A DNA stretch of 64,000 bases, taken from positions 372,001 to 436,000 of the forward strand of contig FOZN01000004.1 of assembly GCA_900114805.1 (NCBI GenBank), read 5' to 3'. This document shows, piece by piece, positions 1 through 7,562 of this stretch. Origin of the DNA: Agrococcus baldri (GTDB taxonomy: Bacteria; Actinomycetota; Actinomycetes; Actinomycetales; Microbacteriaceae). How positions within the stretch are numbered: the first letter of the stretch is position 1; every line of letters starts with the position of its first letter. The notes beneath the pieces were generated by a model. It made no database searches. It was not told the DNA's origin and was given only the letters and a program-made list of their open reading frames with translations. Position numbers and translations under genes: made by a program.

Positions 1-395
1 AGCTCGACCTTGCTCTCCGGGTCGAGGAGCGCATCGAGAGCGCCCTGCGCAGACATCTGCTGCCGCAGCTGGTATCCGCCCGGGTGCAGCTGGATCGACG
101 GGTCGGCGACCAGGATGTCGGTGAACGCCTCGGCGCTCGCGATGACGTCCTGCTCGACGAGCGTCGCAGCCACGTCGTAGCCGTTCTGGCCGGGCTCGAT
201 CTGCACCGTCACCTCGCCGGTGCCGGGGCCCGGGTAGTCCTCCGCCTCGGCGAAGCGCTCCTGCAGCTGCCCGATGCCCCAGGCCGCGGCGAAGCCGAGG
301 CCGACGAGCACCGCCAGTGCGATGCTCCAGCCGATCAGCCGCCTGCGGCCCCGTCGCTTGCGCTCAGCCTGGGCGCGTGCGCGTCGTCCTGCCAT
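1..395 (-). CDS. mltG: Endolytic transglycosylase MltG (YceG-like), partial
   Basis: Only the N-terminal 131 residues are in the window; the gene runs off the left edge. A basic, Arg-rich cytoplasmic tail (about residues 3-19) is followed by one membrane helix (about 19-42). The extracytoplasmic part then begins a YceG/LysM-like region with VTVQIEPGQNGYDVAATL and later GGYQLRQQMSAQGALDALL, which is characteristic of MltG. The family cleaves nascent peptidoglycan strands at the outer face of the membrane and sets glycan length. The start is 2 bases after the ruvX stop, so the two are co-transcribed; alaS-ruvX-mltG is a conserved actinobacterial order. The catalytic Glu would lie outside the window. 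Confidence 0.9.
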   Translation of the reverse strand, partial: MAGRRARAQAERKRRGRRRLIGWSIALAVLVGLGFAAAWGIGQLQERFAEAEDYPGPGTGEVTVQIEPGQNGYDVAATLVEQDVIASAEAFTDILVADPSIQLHPGGYQLRQQMSAQGALDALLDPESKVE

Positions 396-397
396 GG

Positions 398-871
398 TCA
401 GCCCTCTCGCTGTGCGGCTGCGCCGCCGTCGGTGAGCAGCTCGCCCGGGGCCCGCCCGGATGCGCGCTCGCTGTCGAGCGCGTGCTGCAGGATGACGACC
501 GCGGCCGCCTGATCGATCGTGGCGCGCTGCTGGCGCGTCGATTTGCCGGATGCGCGCATGCCTGCCGAGGCGGTCACGGTCGAGAGCCGCTCGTCCACCA
601 GCCGCACGGGCATGCTGGCGGCGAGCTGCGCCGCCATGTCGCGCGCGTCCTGCGTGCTCGGGGTGTCGCCACCAGAGAGCGAGATCGGCAGGCCGACGAC
701 GGCCTCGACCGCGCCCAGCTCCTCGGCGATCGCGCGCAGCCGGGTGACGACGTCGATGCTCGCACGCTGGATCGTCTCCACCGGAGTCGCCAGCAGGCCG
801 TCGCGGTCGCAGCGGGCCACGCCGACGCGGGCCCTGCCCACGTCGACGCCGATCCGCACGCCTGCTCGCAT
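398..871 (-). CDS. ruvX: Putative Holliday junction resolvase RuvX (YqgF family)
   Basis: The 157-residue protein has the usual family length. It begins RIGVDVGRARVGVARCD, the RNase H-fold strand with the first acidic residue at Asp10. It continues with VVGLPISLSGGDTPS, LVDERLSTVTA and, near the C-terminus, DQAAAVVILQ, which carry the remaining conserved acidic positions. Members are proposed Holliday junction or pre-16S rRNA processing nucleases. The gene lies 20 bases after alaS and 2 bases before mltG, so it is the middle gene of that operon. The ATG at 869-871 starts just ahead of the conserved first strand. Confidence 0.92.
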   Translation of the reverse strand: MRAGVRIGVDVGRARVGVARCDRDGLLATPVETIQRASIDVVTRLRAIAEELGAVEAVVGLPISLSGGDTPSTQDARDMAAQLAASMPVRLVDERLSTVTASAGMRASGKSTRQQRATIDQAAAVVILQHALDSERASGRAPGELLTDGGAAAQREG

Positions 872-891
872 GGTGTTCGACCCCGAGCCGC

Positions 892-3549
892 TCAGCGGTT
901 CAGCCCCTCGCGCACGGCGAGCAGCGCCGCGGGCATCGCGCTCGCGTCCTGCCCACCGCCCTGCGCCATGTCGGGCTTGCCGCCACCGCCGCCCCCGAGC
1001 ACGCCCGCCGCCGCCTTCGCGAGCGGTCCGGCCGCCCGACCGGCGTCGCGAGCGGCCTGGTTGGTGGCGACCACGATCGCCGGCTTGCCGTCGACGGCGC
1101 CGCCGATGGCGACCACCGCGGGCTCGGCGCCCAGGCGCTCGCGCACCTGGCCGGCGAGCGAGCGCAGGTCGTCGGCCGAGCCCACCGCACCGAGATCGAT
1201 CGCAGCCAGGCGCACATCGCCGACCCGTTCGGCGGCGTCGGCGATCGGCTGCACGCGGCCGGCGAGCTGCTTCGACTCGAACTCGGCGATGCGCTTCTCC
1301 GCGCTCTTGAGCGACGCGACGATCTCCTGGATCCTGCCGGGCAGCTGCTCCTTCGGCGTCTTGAGCATCGAGGTGAGCTCGCTCACCAGGGTGCGCTCCG
1401 CGACCAGCTGCTCGAACGCATCCGCCCCCACGGCCGCCTCGACGCGACGCGCGCTCGAGCCGACGCTCGCCTCGCTCGTGATCGAGATGAGGCCGACCTG
1501 GCTGGAGGTGCCGACGTGGGTGCCGCCGCAGAGCTCGCGCGACCACGGGCCGCCGATGTCGACCATGCGCACCGTGCTGCCGTACTTCTCGCCGAACAGC
1601 GACATCGCACCGAGCGCTTTCGCCTCGTCGAGCGGCATCACGCGGGTCTCGACCGGCAGGTCGTCGCTGATGGCGCTGTTGGCGATGCCCTCGAGCTCCT
1701 GCCGCATGTCGCCCGAGAGCGGGCTCGACCACGAGAAGTCGAGGCGCATGTAGCCGGCCTTGTTGTACGAGCCGGCCTGCACGGCGTCGGGGCCGAGCAG
1801 CTGGCGCAGCGCCGCGTGCACGAGGTGGGTGGCCGAGTGGGCGCGGTTCGCGCCGCGGCGGTAGAGCGGGTCGACCACCGCGTGCGCGACGTCGCCGACG
1901 GCGATCTCGCCGCTGGTCACGCGCACGGTGTGGCTGATGAGGCCCTGCACGGGCCGCTGCACGTCGAGCACGTCGGCCTCGAAGCCGGGGCCGACGAGGC
2001 GGCCCTGGTCGCTGTCCTGGCCGCCGGACTCCGCGTAGAGCGAGGTGGCGGTGAGCACCACCTCCACCTCCTGGTCGACGGTCGCCGAGGCGACCTGCGC
2101 GCCATCGGCGATGATGCCGATCACCTCGCCGTCGGCCTCGAGCTCGTCGTAGCCGAGGAACGCCGTCTCGCCCTTGCCGCGCAGCTCGGAGTAGACCGAG
2201 AGGTCGGCGAGCTGGCGGCGGCGCGACTTGGCATCCGCCTTCGCGCGCGTGCGCTGCTCGCTCATGAGCGTCTCGAAGCTCGAGCGGTCGACGGCGAGGC
2301 CCGCCTCCTCGGCGATCTCCATCGTCAGATCGATCGGGAAGCCGTAGGTGTCGTGCAGCAGGAAGGCGGTCTTGCCGGGCACCGTGTGGCCGGAGTCCTC
2401 TCGCACATCCGCCATCGCGAGGTCGAGCACGGTCGAGCCGGCCTCGAGCGTCTTCAGGAAGGTCTGCTCCTCGGCGACCGCCAGGCGCTCGATGCGGCCG
2501 TACGACTCCTGCAGATCGGGGTACGCGGTCGACATGGCGTCGAAGCTGGCGCGGAAGAGGGTCGGGAAGGTCGCCTCGTGCACGCCCAGCAGCCGCATGC
2601 CGCGGATCGAGCGGCGCATCAGGCGGCGGAGGATGTAGCCGCGGCCCTCGTTGCCGGGGGTGACGCCGTCGCCCATCAGCATGAGCGACGAGCGCACGTG
2701 ATCGGCGACCACGCGCATCCGCACGTCGTCCTCGTGCACGGCGCCGTAGCGGCGGCCGGAGAGCTCGCTGGCGAGGTCGAGCACGGGCCGCACCTGGTCG
2801 ATCTCGTACATGTTCTGCACGCCCTGCTTGAGGAAGGCGATGCGCTCGAGTCCCATGCCGGTGTCGATGTTCTTGCTCGGCAGCTCGCGCACGATCGTGA
2901 ACTCGGTCTTCGAGCGCACGTCGGCGATCTCGTCCTGCATGAAGACGAGGTTCCAGATCTCCACGTAGCGGTCGTGGCCGGTCGCGGGGCCGCCCTCGGG
3001 GCCGTACTCGGGACCCAGGTCGTAGAAGATCTCGGAGTCGGGGCCGGCGGGGCCGGGCTGCCCGGTCATCCAGTAGTTGTCCTCGAGCCCGAGGCGCTGG
3101 ATGCGCTCCTGCGGGATGTCGGTGAGCTCGAGCCACAGGCGCTCGGCCTCGTCGTCGGTCTCGTAGACCGTCGCCCACAGCCGCGCCGGGTCGAACGCGT
3201 AGCCGCCGTCGGCCTCGGAGCCGGTGAGCAGCTCCCACGCGTACTGGATGGCCTCGCGCTTGAAGTAGTCGCCGAACGACCAGTTGCCGGCCATCTGGAA
3301 GAAGGTGCCGTGCCGCGGCGTGCGGCCGACCTCCTCGATGTCGTTGGTGCGGATGCACTTCTGCACGTCCGCGACGCGGGGCCAGGGGGCGGGAACGCGG
3401 CCCGACAGGTAGGGGATGAAGGGCACCATGCCGGCGATCGTGAACATGATCGCGGGGTCGTCGCTGACCAGCGACGCCGAGGGGACGATGGTGTGGCCGC
3501 GCTGCTCGAAGTGCTTCAGGAAGCGGCTGTGGATCTCTGCGGTCTGCAT
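892..3549 (-). CDS. alaS: Alanine--tRNA ligase
   Basis: This 885-residue enzyme charges tRNA-Ala and hydrolyses mischarged Ser- and Gly-tRNA-Ala. The N-terminal class II catalytic domain shows RFLKHFEQRGHTIVPSASLV, GMVPFIPYL and RTPRHGTFFQMAGNWSFGDY. The editing domain carries the zinc-ligand motifs HSATH (about residues 568-572) and CGGTH (about 672-676). The C-Ala domain ends in a glycine-rich GGGGGKPDMAQGG segment. The ATG at 3547-3549 was chosen because upstream in-frame sequence is low-complexity and the family starts a few residues before IHSRFLKHFE. It heads an alaS-ruvX-mltG operon. Confidence 0.97.
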   Translation of the reverse strand: MQTAEIHSRFLKHFEQRGHTIVPSASLVSDDPAIMFTIAGMVPFIPYLSGRVPAPWPRVADVQKCIRTNDIEEVGRTPRHGTFFQMAGNWSFGDYFKREAIQYAWELLTGSEADGGYAFDPARLWATVYETDDEAERLWLELTDIPQERIQRLGLEDNYWMTGQPGPAGPDSEIFYDLGPEYGPEGGPATGHDRYVEIWNLVFMQDEIADVRSKTEFTIVRELPSKNIDTGMGLERIAFLKQGVQNMYEIDQVRPVLDLASELSGRRYGAVHEDDVRMRVVADHVRSSLMLMGDGVTPGNEGRGYILRRLMRRSIRGMRLLGVHEATFPTLFRASFDAMSTAYPDLQESYGRIERLAVAEEQTFLKTLEAGSTVLDLAMADVREDSGHTVPGKTAFLLHDTYGFPIDLTMEIAEEAGLAVDRSSFETLMSEQRTRAKADAKSRRRQLADLSVYSELRGKGETAFLGYDELEADGEVIGIIADGAQVASATVDQEVEVVLTATSLYAESGGQDSDQGRLVGPGFEADVLDVQRPVQGLISHTVRVTSGEIAVGDVAHAVVDPLYRRGANRAHSATHLVHAALRQLLGPDAVQAGSYNKAGYMRLDFSWSSPLSGDMRQELEGIANSAISDDLPVETRVMPLDEAKALGAMSLFGEKYGSTVRMVDIGGPWSRELCGGTHVGTSSQVGLISITSEASVGSSARRVEAAVGADAFEQLVAERTLVSELTSMLKTPKEQLPGRIQEIVASLKSAEKRIAEFESKQLAGRVQPIADAAERVGDVRLAAIDLGAVGSADDLRSLAGQVRERLGAEPAVVAIGGAVDGKPAIVVATNQAARDAGRAAGPLAKAAAGVLGGGGGGKPDMAQGGGQDASAMPAALLAVREGLNR

Positions 3550-3566
3550 CAGCTCAGGTCTTTCCA

Positions 3567-3615
3567 GCCCCGTGCGGGGCCTGACGAGCCCGGGCGCACG
3601 ATCGCGCCCGGGCTC
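3567..3615 (-). terminator. Hairpin pair between the 59-aa gene and alaS
   Basis: A perfect 12-bp stem (3586-3597 with 3604-3615, loop ACGATC) follows the stop of the small gene at 3629. A second 5-bp stem (3567-3571 with 3576-3580) lies 18 bases before the alaS start. No good T-run follows, so it could be an intrinsic terminator of weak type or a leader structure of alaS. I see no T-box specifier or antiterminator. Confidence 0.45.
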
Positions 3616-3628
3616 GGATCGGGTCGTC

Positions 3629-3808
3629 TCACTCGCCTCGCAGCTCGCGGTCGCGAGCCTGGTAGCCGTCCTTGACGGCATCCGAGAACTCACGCGAGCG
3701 GTCGTCGACGCTGTCGAGGAAAGCCTTGCCCTTCTCGGTCTCCTCGATGCGGCGGGCGGCGAAGACGCCGATGACGACGCCGATGGCCAGGAACAGGAGC
3801 TTCTTCAC
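3629..3808 (-). CDS. Small conserved membrane-anchored protein (59 aa)
   Basis: A GTG start at 3808 is preceded by an AGAGGGA ribosome binding site. The 59-residue product opens KKLLFLAIGVVIGVFAARR, one short membrane helix ended by two arginines. A strongly charged, probably helical tail (ETEKGKAFLDSVDDRSREF and onward) follows. This layout resembles YtxH-like small proteins, but I do not recognise a named family. It sits between rpsD and alaS on the same strand. It was found by reading the reverse strand for short frames with a ribosome binding site. Confidence 0.7.
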   Translation of the reverse strand: MKKLLFLAIGVVIGVFAARRIEETEKGKAFLDSVDDRSREFSDAVKDGYQARDRELRGE

Positions 3809-3874
3809 AGCGGGTCCCTCTCGTGTCTCGCTTGTCCCGCATCGGATCGATGACGGGGCGGTTCAGTCTAACGA

Positions 3875-3908
3875 CGAAGAGGGGCCGCCACCCGGCGACC
3901 CCTCTTCG
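3875..3908 (-). terminator. Intrinsic terminator downstream of rpsD
   Basis: A perfect 10-bp stem CGAAGAGGGG / CCCCTCTTCG (3875-3884 with 3899-3908) lies 12 bases beyond the rpsD stop, followed on the minus strand by a short T-containing tract (TCGTTAG). Confidence 0.7.
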
Positions 3909-3920
3909 GCTGCGCTCGGG

Positions 3921-4550
3921 TCAGCGAGCTGCGTAGTACTCGACGACGAGCTGGACGTCGGCGACGACGGGAACCTCTGCGCGCTTGGGGCGGCGCACGA
4001 GGCGCGCCTGCAGGCGGTCGAGCTGCACGTCGAGGTACGGCGGCACCGGGGGCAGCACCTGGGCGTGACCGCCGGCGGCTGCGACCTGGAAGGGCTCCAT
4101 GCCCTCGCTGCGCTCATGCACGTGGATGGTCTGGCCCTCCTTCACGCGGAAGGACGGGCGGTCGACGCGCTGGCCGTCGACCATGATGTGGCGGTGCACG
4201 ACGAGCTGGCGGGCCTGCGAGGTGGTGCGGGCGAAGCCGGCGCGCAGCACGAGCGCGTCGAGACGCATCTCGAGCAGCTCGACCAGGTTCTCACCGGTCA
4301 GGCCGCGCTGGCGACGTGCCTCGTTGAAGACGATGCGCAGCTGCGCCTCGCGCAGCCCGTACTGGGCGCGCAGACGCTGCTTCTCGCGCAGACGGACGGC
4401 GTAGTCGCTGTCGGCCTTGCGCTTGGTGCGGCCGTGCTGGCCGGGGCCGTAGGGACGCTTCTCGAGGTAACGGGCCGCCTTCGGGGTGAGGGCGACGCCG
4501 AGTGCGCGCGAGAGGCGCACCTTCGAACGGGAACGGGACTTCGTGGACAT
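3921..4550 (-). CDS. rpsD: 30S ribosomal protein S4
   Basis: The 209-residue protein binds 16S rRNA early in 30S assembly. The N-terminus (STKSRSRSKVRLSRALG) is basic and lacks the zinc-binding cysteines, so this is the C-minus form of S4. The signature KRPYGPGQHG is at residues 31-40. The S4 RNA-binding domain (about 95-158) contains MRLDALVLRAGFARTTSQAR and HRHIMVDGQRV. The gene stands alone, away from the main ribosomal operons, between rarA and alaS, with its own terminator at 3875-3908. A 135-base gap before rarA should hold its promoter and leader; I could not assign boxes there. Confidence 0.97.
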   Translation of the reverse strand: MSTKSRSRSKVRLSRALGVALTPKAARYLEKRPYGPGQHGRTKRKADSDYAVRLREKQRLRAQYGLREAQLRIVFNEARRQRGLTGENLVELLEMRLDALVLRAGFARTTSQARQLVVHRHIMVDGQRVDRPSFRVKEGQTIHVHERSEGMEPFQVAAAGGHAQVLPPVPPYLDVQLDRLQARLVRRPKRAEVPVVADVQLVVEYYAAR

Positions 4551-4685
4551 GACTTCCTTCGCTGAGTCGCTGCCGCGCGAGCGGCTGCCGCGGCGGAGTG
4601 CCGGGGCTTAAGGAGGGTTGCGGGCCCGTGGGGGAAGCTGCCGTGGCATGCCGCCGCCCGGTGGGCCGTCGTCCAGACTAGCAGA

Positions 4686-6032
4686 TCAGCGATCGCCCTT
4701 CAGGATGGCGCGGATGCGCTCGAGCCTGGCAGCGACGTCGCGCTCGAAGCCGTGCTGGCCGGCCTCGTAGTAGCGGCGGCCCACGAGCGGGTCGGGCAGG
4801 TACTGCTGCGTGGCGACACCGTGCGGCGCGTCGTGCGCGTACCGGTAGCCCTTGCCGTGCCCGAGCCGCTTCGCGCCCGGGTAGTGGGCGTCGCGCAGAT
4901 GCGCGGGGACACGGCCGAAGTCGCCGGCGCGCACGTCGGCGATCGCCGCATCCATCCCCTTGTAGGAGCGGTTCGACTTCGGGGCGGTCGCCAGATAGAC
5001 CGTCGCCTCGGCGAGCGGGATGCGGCCCTCGGGCATGCCGATCATCTGCACAGCCGTCGCGGCAGCGGTCGCGATCACGAGGCCCTGGGGGTCGGCCATG
5101 CCGATGTCCTCGCTCGCGAGCACGATGATGCGGCGGGCGATGAAGCGCGGGTCCTCCCCCGCCTCGATCATGCGCGCGAGGTAGTGCAGCGATGCGTCGG
5201 GGTCGGAGCCGCGCACCGACTTGATGAACGCGGAGATCACGTCGTAGTGCTCGTCGCCCTGCCGGTCGTAGCGCAGCAGTGCCCGGTCGACCGCGCTCGC
5301 CAGGGCCTCCGCGGTCACGGTCGCGGGCGCATCCGCCTCGTCGTCGTCCACCGACTGCTCGACCGGCTCCGCCGCCTCGAGCGCGTGCGCGCCGGCTGCC
5401 TCGAGGGCAGTCAGCGCCCGGCGGGCATCGCCGGAGGAGAGGCGGATGAGCTGCGCCTTCGCATCGTCCTCGAGCGCGATCCGGGAGTCGAAGCCGCGCG
5501 GGTCGGCGACGGCGCGGTCGACGAGCTCGGCGATGTCGGCATCCTCGAGCGGCTCGAGCGTCAGCAGCAGCGACCGCGACAGCAGCGGAGAGATGACGCT
5601 GAAGGAGGGGTTCTCCGTGGTCGCTGCGATGAGCGTGACCCAGCCCTGCTCGACGCCGGGCAGCAGCGCATCCTGCTGCGCCTTCGTGAAGCGGTGGATC
5701 TCATCGAGGAAGAGCACAGTCGACTGGCCGAAGAGGTCGCGCTGGTTGAGCGAGTCCTCCATCACCTGCCGCACGTCCTTGACGCCGGCGGTGACGGCGC
5801 TCAACTCGACGAAGCGGCGGTCGGAGGTGTGCGCGATCGACTGCGCGAGCGTCGTCTTGCCGGTGCCGGGCGGCCCCCAGAGGATGACGCTCTGGCCGCT
5901 GGCGCCGTCGCTCGGCGCCGCGAGCCTGCGCAGCGGCGAGCCGGGACCGAGCAGATGCCGCTGGCCGACGACCTCGTCGAGGCTCGTCGGGCGCATGCGC
6001 ACCGCGAGCGGCGCTGTCGTCCCCCTGGCCAT
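4686..6032 (-). CDS. rarA: Replication-associated recombination protein RarA (MgsA), AAA+ ATPase
   Basis: The 448-residue AAA+ ATPase is of the clamp-loader type and acts at stalled replication forks. Walker A GPPGTGKT is at residues 53-60 and Walker B FLDEIHRF has Asp110 and Glu111. The N-terminus has the RarA signature [18 protein letters not shown]. Sensor sequence TTENPSF and the C-terminal oligomerisation region ([26 protein letters not shown]) match the bacterial family. An acidic insert, [13 protein letters not shown], separates the lid from the C-terminal domain and looks like a lineage-specific linker. It lies upstream of rpsD on the same strand. Confidence 0.95.
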   Translation of the reverse strand: MARGTTAPLAVRMRPTSLDEVVGQRHLLGPGSPLRRLAAPSDGASGQSVILWGPPGTGKTTLAQSIAHTSDRRFVELSAVTAGVKDVRQVMEDSLNQRDLFGQSTVLFLDEIHRFTKAQQDALLPGVEQGWVTLIAATTENPSFSVISPLLSRSLLLTLEPLEDADIAELVDRAVADPRGFDSRIALEDDAKAQLIRLSSGDARRALTALEAAGAHALEAAEPVEQSVDDDEADAPATVTAEALASAVDRALLRYDRQGDEHYDVISAFIKSVRGSDPDASLHYLARMIEAGEDPRFIARRIIVLASEDIGMADPQGLVIATAAATAVQMIGMPEGRIPLAEATVYLATAPKSNRSYKGMDAAIADVRAGDFGRVPAHLRDAHYPGAKRLGHGKGYRYAHDAPHGVATQQYLPDPLVGRRYYEAGQHGFERDVAARLERIRAILKGDR

Positions 6033-6133
6033 GCCTCCATGCTAGGCGCGGCCGCTGACGCGCCCCGACGGCGAGCGCTCGCCACGGGCGCGGCGGTGTG
6101 CGGGTTCCTCCCGCGCTCGGCGAAACTCAGCAG

Positions 6134-6242
6134 ATGGACCATGTCGCACGCGCTCGCGCGCACGCCAGCAACGGCAACACCGGTGCTGCCATCGCGCTGC
6201 TGAAGCCGCTCGTCGGCACGGAGCAGCCGCCCCCTCGCCGAG
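6134..6242 (+). other. Shifted-frame N-terminal coding segment of the 6243 gene
   Basis: From ATG 6134 the frame encodes MDHVARARAHASNGNTGAAI followed by ALLKPLVGTEQPP, plausible helical protein. Past the C-run at 6230-6234 it becomes Arg/Pro-rich nonsense. Removing one C from that run joins it seamlessly to the frame of the next gene (EQPPLAEVLALRTAYND). This is either a real frameshift mutation or a homopolymer base-calling error. Confidence 0.5.
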
Positions 6243-6626
6243 GTGCTCGCCCTGCGGACGGCGTACAACGATCGCGCTGCCGAGCGGCACCGCAGAGCGA
6301 TCGAGGAATCGAAGGCCACACCAGAAGGGCGCGCGCTGCAACGCGAGGAGGCGATCTGGGCCACCGCCATCGTCGTGGTCGCGATCGCAGTGGTCGGCCC
6401 CTCGCTCGTCGTCTTCGGGTCTCTCCTGCTCGACCAGCAGCCATTGGCCGCATGGGCGGCCGCAGTCGGGTGGGGCCTGGCCGCGATCGCATCGTTCCTG
6501 ATCGCGGTGGCCGGCTGGATCGGCGAGCGAAGGCTGCGGCTGGGCTGGGCGTTCTGGGCGAGCCTGGTCATGGCGGCCGTCGCCGCCGGGCACGGCGTGC
6601 TCGCGGCGAGCTGGAGCACATCCTGA
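6243..6626 (+). CDS. Small three-helix membrane protein, probably frameshifted at its N-terminus
   Basis: As it stands the frame starts at GTG 6243 and gives 127 residues. After a charged helical segment (ALRTAYNDRAAERHRRAIEE) there are three hydrophobic stretches: about residues 39-64, 69-95 and 101-124. GTG 6243 has no ribosome binding site and begins inside what reads as a continuous helix. The true start is therefore probably ATG 6134, with a one-base insertion in the CCCCC run at 6230-6234. The repaired product would be about 163 residues. I do not recognise the family. It lies between the divergent rarA and the cyclophilin gene. Confidence 0.55.
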   Translation: MLALRTAYNDRAAERHRRAIEESKATPEGRALQREEAIWATAIVVVAIAVVGPSLVVFGSLLLDQQPLAAWAAAVGWGLAAIASFLIAVAGWIGERRLRLGWAFWASLVMAAVAAGHGVLAASWSTS

Positions 6627-6731
6627 GGGCCGCGCTGCCGCGATGAGCGCCGGACAACCGGTAGCCTGAACGCCGGTCGCGCCCGAGCCTCATCGGGCGA
6701 GCACATCGCGGTAGTCAGACGAGGAGAGCCC

Positions 6732-7502
6732 GTGGTCACGAAGCAGGAGCAGGAGCGGCGCGTCCGCGACTATCGCGCACGGCAGACCGTGAACGATCGC
6801 AGGAAGCGGCGCCAGACGCGCGACTCCGTGATCGGCGGCGTGCTCGCCGCCGTCGTGCTCTTCGGCGGCATCGGCCTCGTCTCGCTCGTGCAGCCGCCCG
6901 CCGCGCCAGAGGAGACCGCGGCGCCGGCGGCCACCGATCCGGCGGCCAGCGAGCCCGCGGCGCCCGAGTCGGAGGTGCCGGACGCCTCGCTCGCCGAGGA
7001 TCGCGCCTGGACAGGCACGCTCACGCTCAACGGCATCGACCTCGGCGTCGAGCTCGACGCCTCGCTCGCGCCGCAGGCGGTGTCGTCGGTGCTGTTCGAC
7101 ACCCAGCGCGACTACTACGACGGCAAGACGTGCCACCGCCTGACCACCAGCGAGGGCTTCAGCGTGCTGCAGTGCGGCTCGGTCGACGGCCAGGGCTCGG
7201 GCGACCCGTCGTTCATGTACGGCCCGATCGAGAACGCGCCGGCCGACGACGTCTACGTCGAGGGCACGATCGCCATGGCTCGTCAGGGCGGCAACGCCGA
7301 CTCGAACGGCCACCAGTTCTTCATCGTCTACGGCGACACCACCATCCCCTCCGACGCCGCCGGCGGCTACACCGTCATCGGCCAGGTCACCTCCGGGCTC
7401 GATCAGCTGCAGGAGCAGGTCATCGCCAATGGCACGGTGGACGACCAGCCCGACGGCGCACCCGCTGAGCCGGTCACCATCGACGACTTCGTCCTGCAGT
7501 AG
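6732..7502 (+). CDS. Membrane-anchored cyclophilin-type peptidyl-prolyl cis-trans isomerase
   Basis: The 256-residue protein starts at GTG 6732 behind GAGGAG (6721-6726). A short basic cytoplasmic tail leads to one membrane helix (GVLAAVVLFGGIGLVSLV), then an Ala/Pro/Glu-rich linker. The cyclophilin domain follows, with KTCHRLTTSEGFSVLQCG, GTIAMARQGGNADSNGHQFF and FIVYGD. These are the characteristic active-site surface, although the usual catalytic Arg of FHR motifs is replaced in context by HRL. It should fold exported proteins outside the membrane. A cyclophilin next to relA is a common actinobacterial arrangement; here the sugar module separates them. Confidence 0.92.
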   Translation: MVTKQEQERRVRDYRARQTVNDRRKRRQTRDSVIGGVLAAVVLFGGIGLVSLVQPPAAPEETAAPAATDPAASEPAAPESEVPDASLAEDRAWTGTLTLNGIDLGVELDASLAPQAVSSVLFDTQRDYYDGKTCHRLTTSEGFSVLQCGSVDGQGSGDPSFMYGPIENAPADDVYVEGTIAMARQGGNADSNGHQFFIVYGDTTIPSDAAGGYTVIGQVTSGLDQLQEQVIANGTVDDQPDGAPAEPVTIDDFVLQ

Positions 7503-7562
7503 CCGAGCGCCCACACCGCGCTAGGCTCGTCCTGCCCGTTCCCTCGTACGAGAGACTCCGTC

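Noticed and set aside
398-3358. A 986-codon minus-strand frame joining ruvX to alaS territory
   Set aside because: Only its last 157 codons are ruvX; the rest is a shifted frame of alaS with Arg/Ala-rich nonsense.
3550-3628. Possible T-box or amino acid-responsive leader before alaS
   Set aside because: The two hairpins lack a T-box sequence, a specifier loop and a competing antiterminator. They are better read as a terminator of the small gene.
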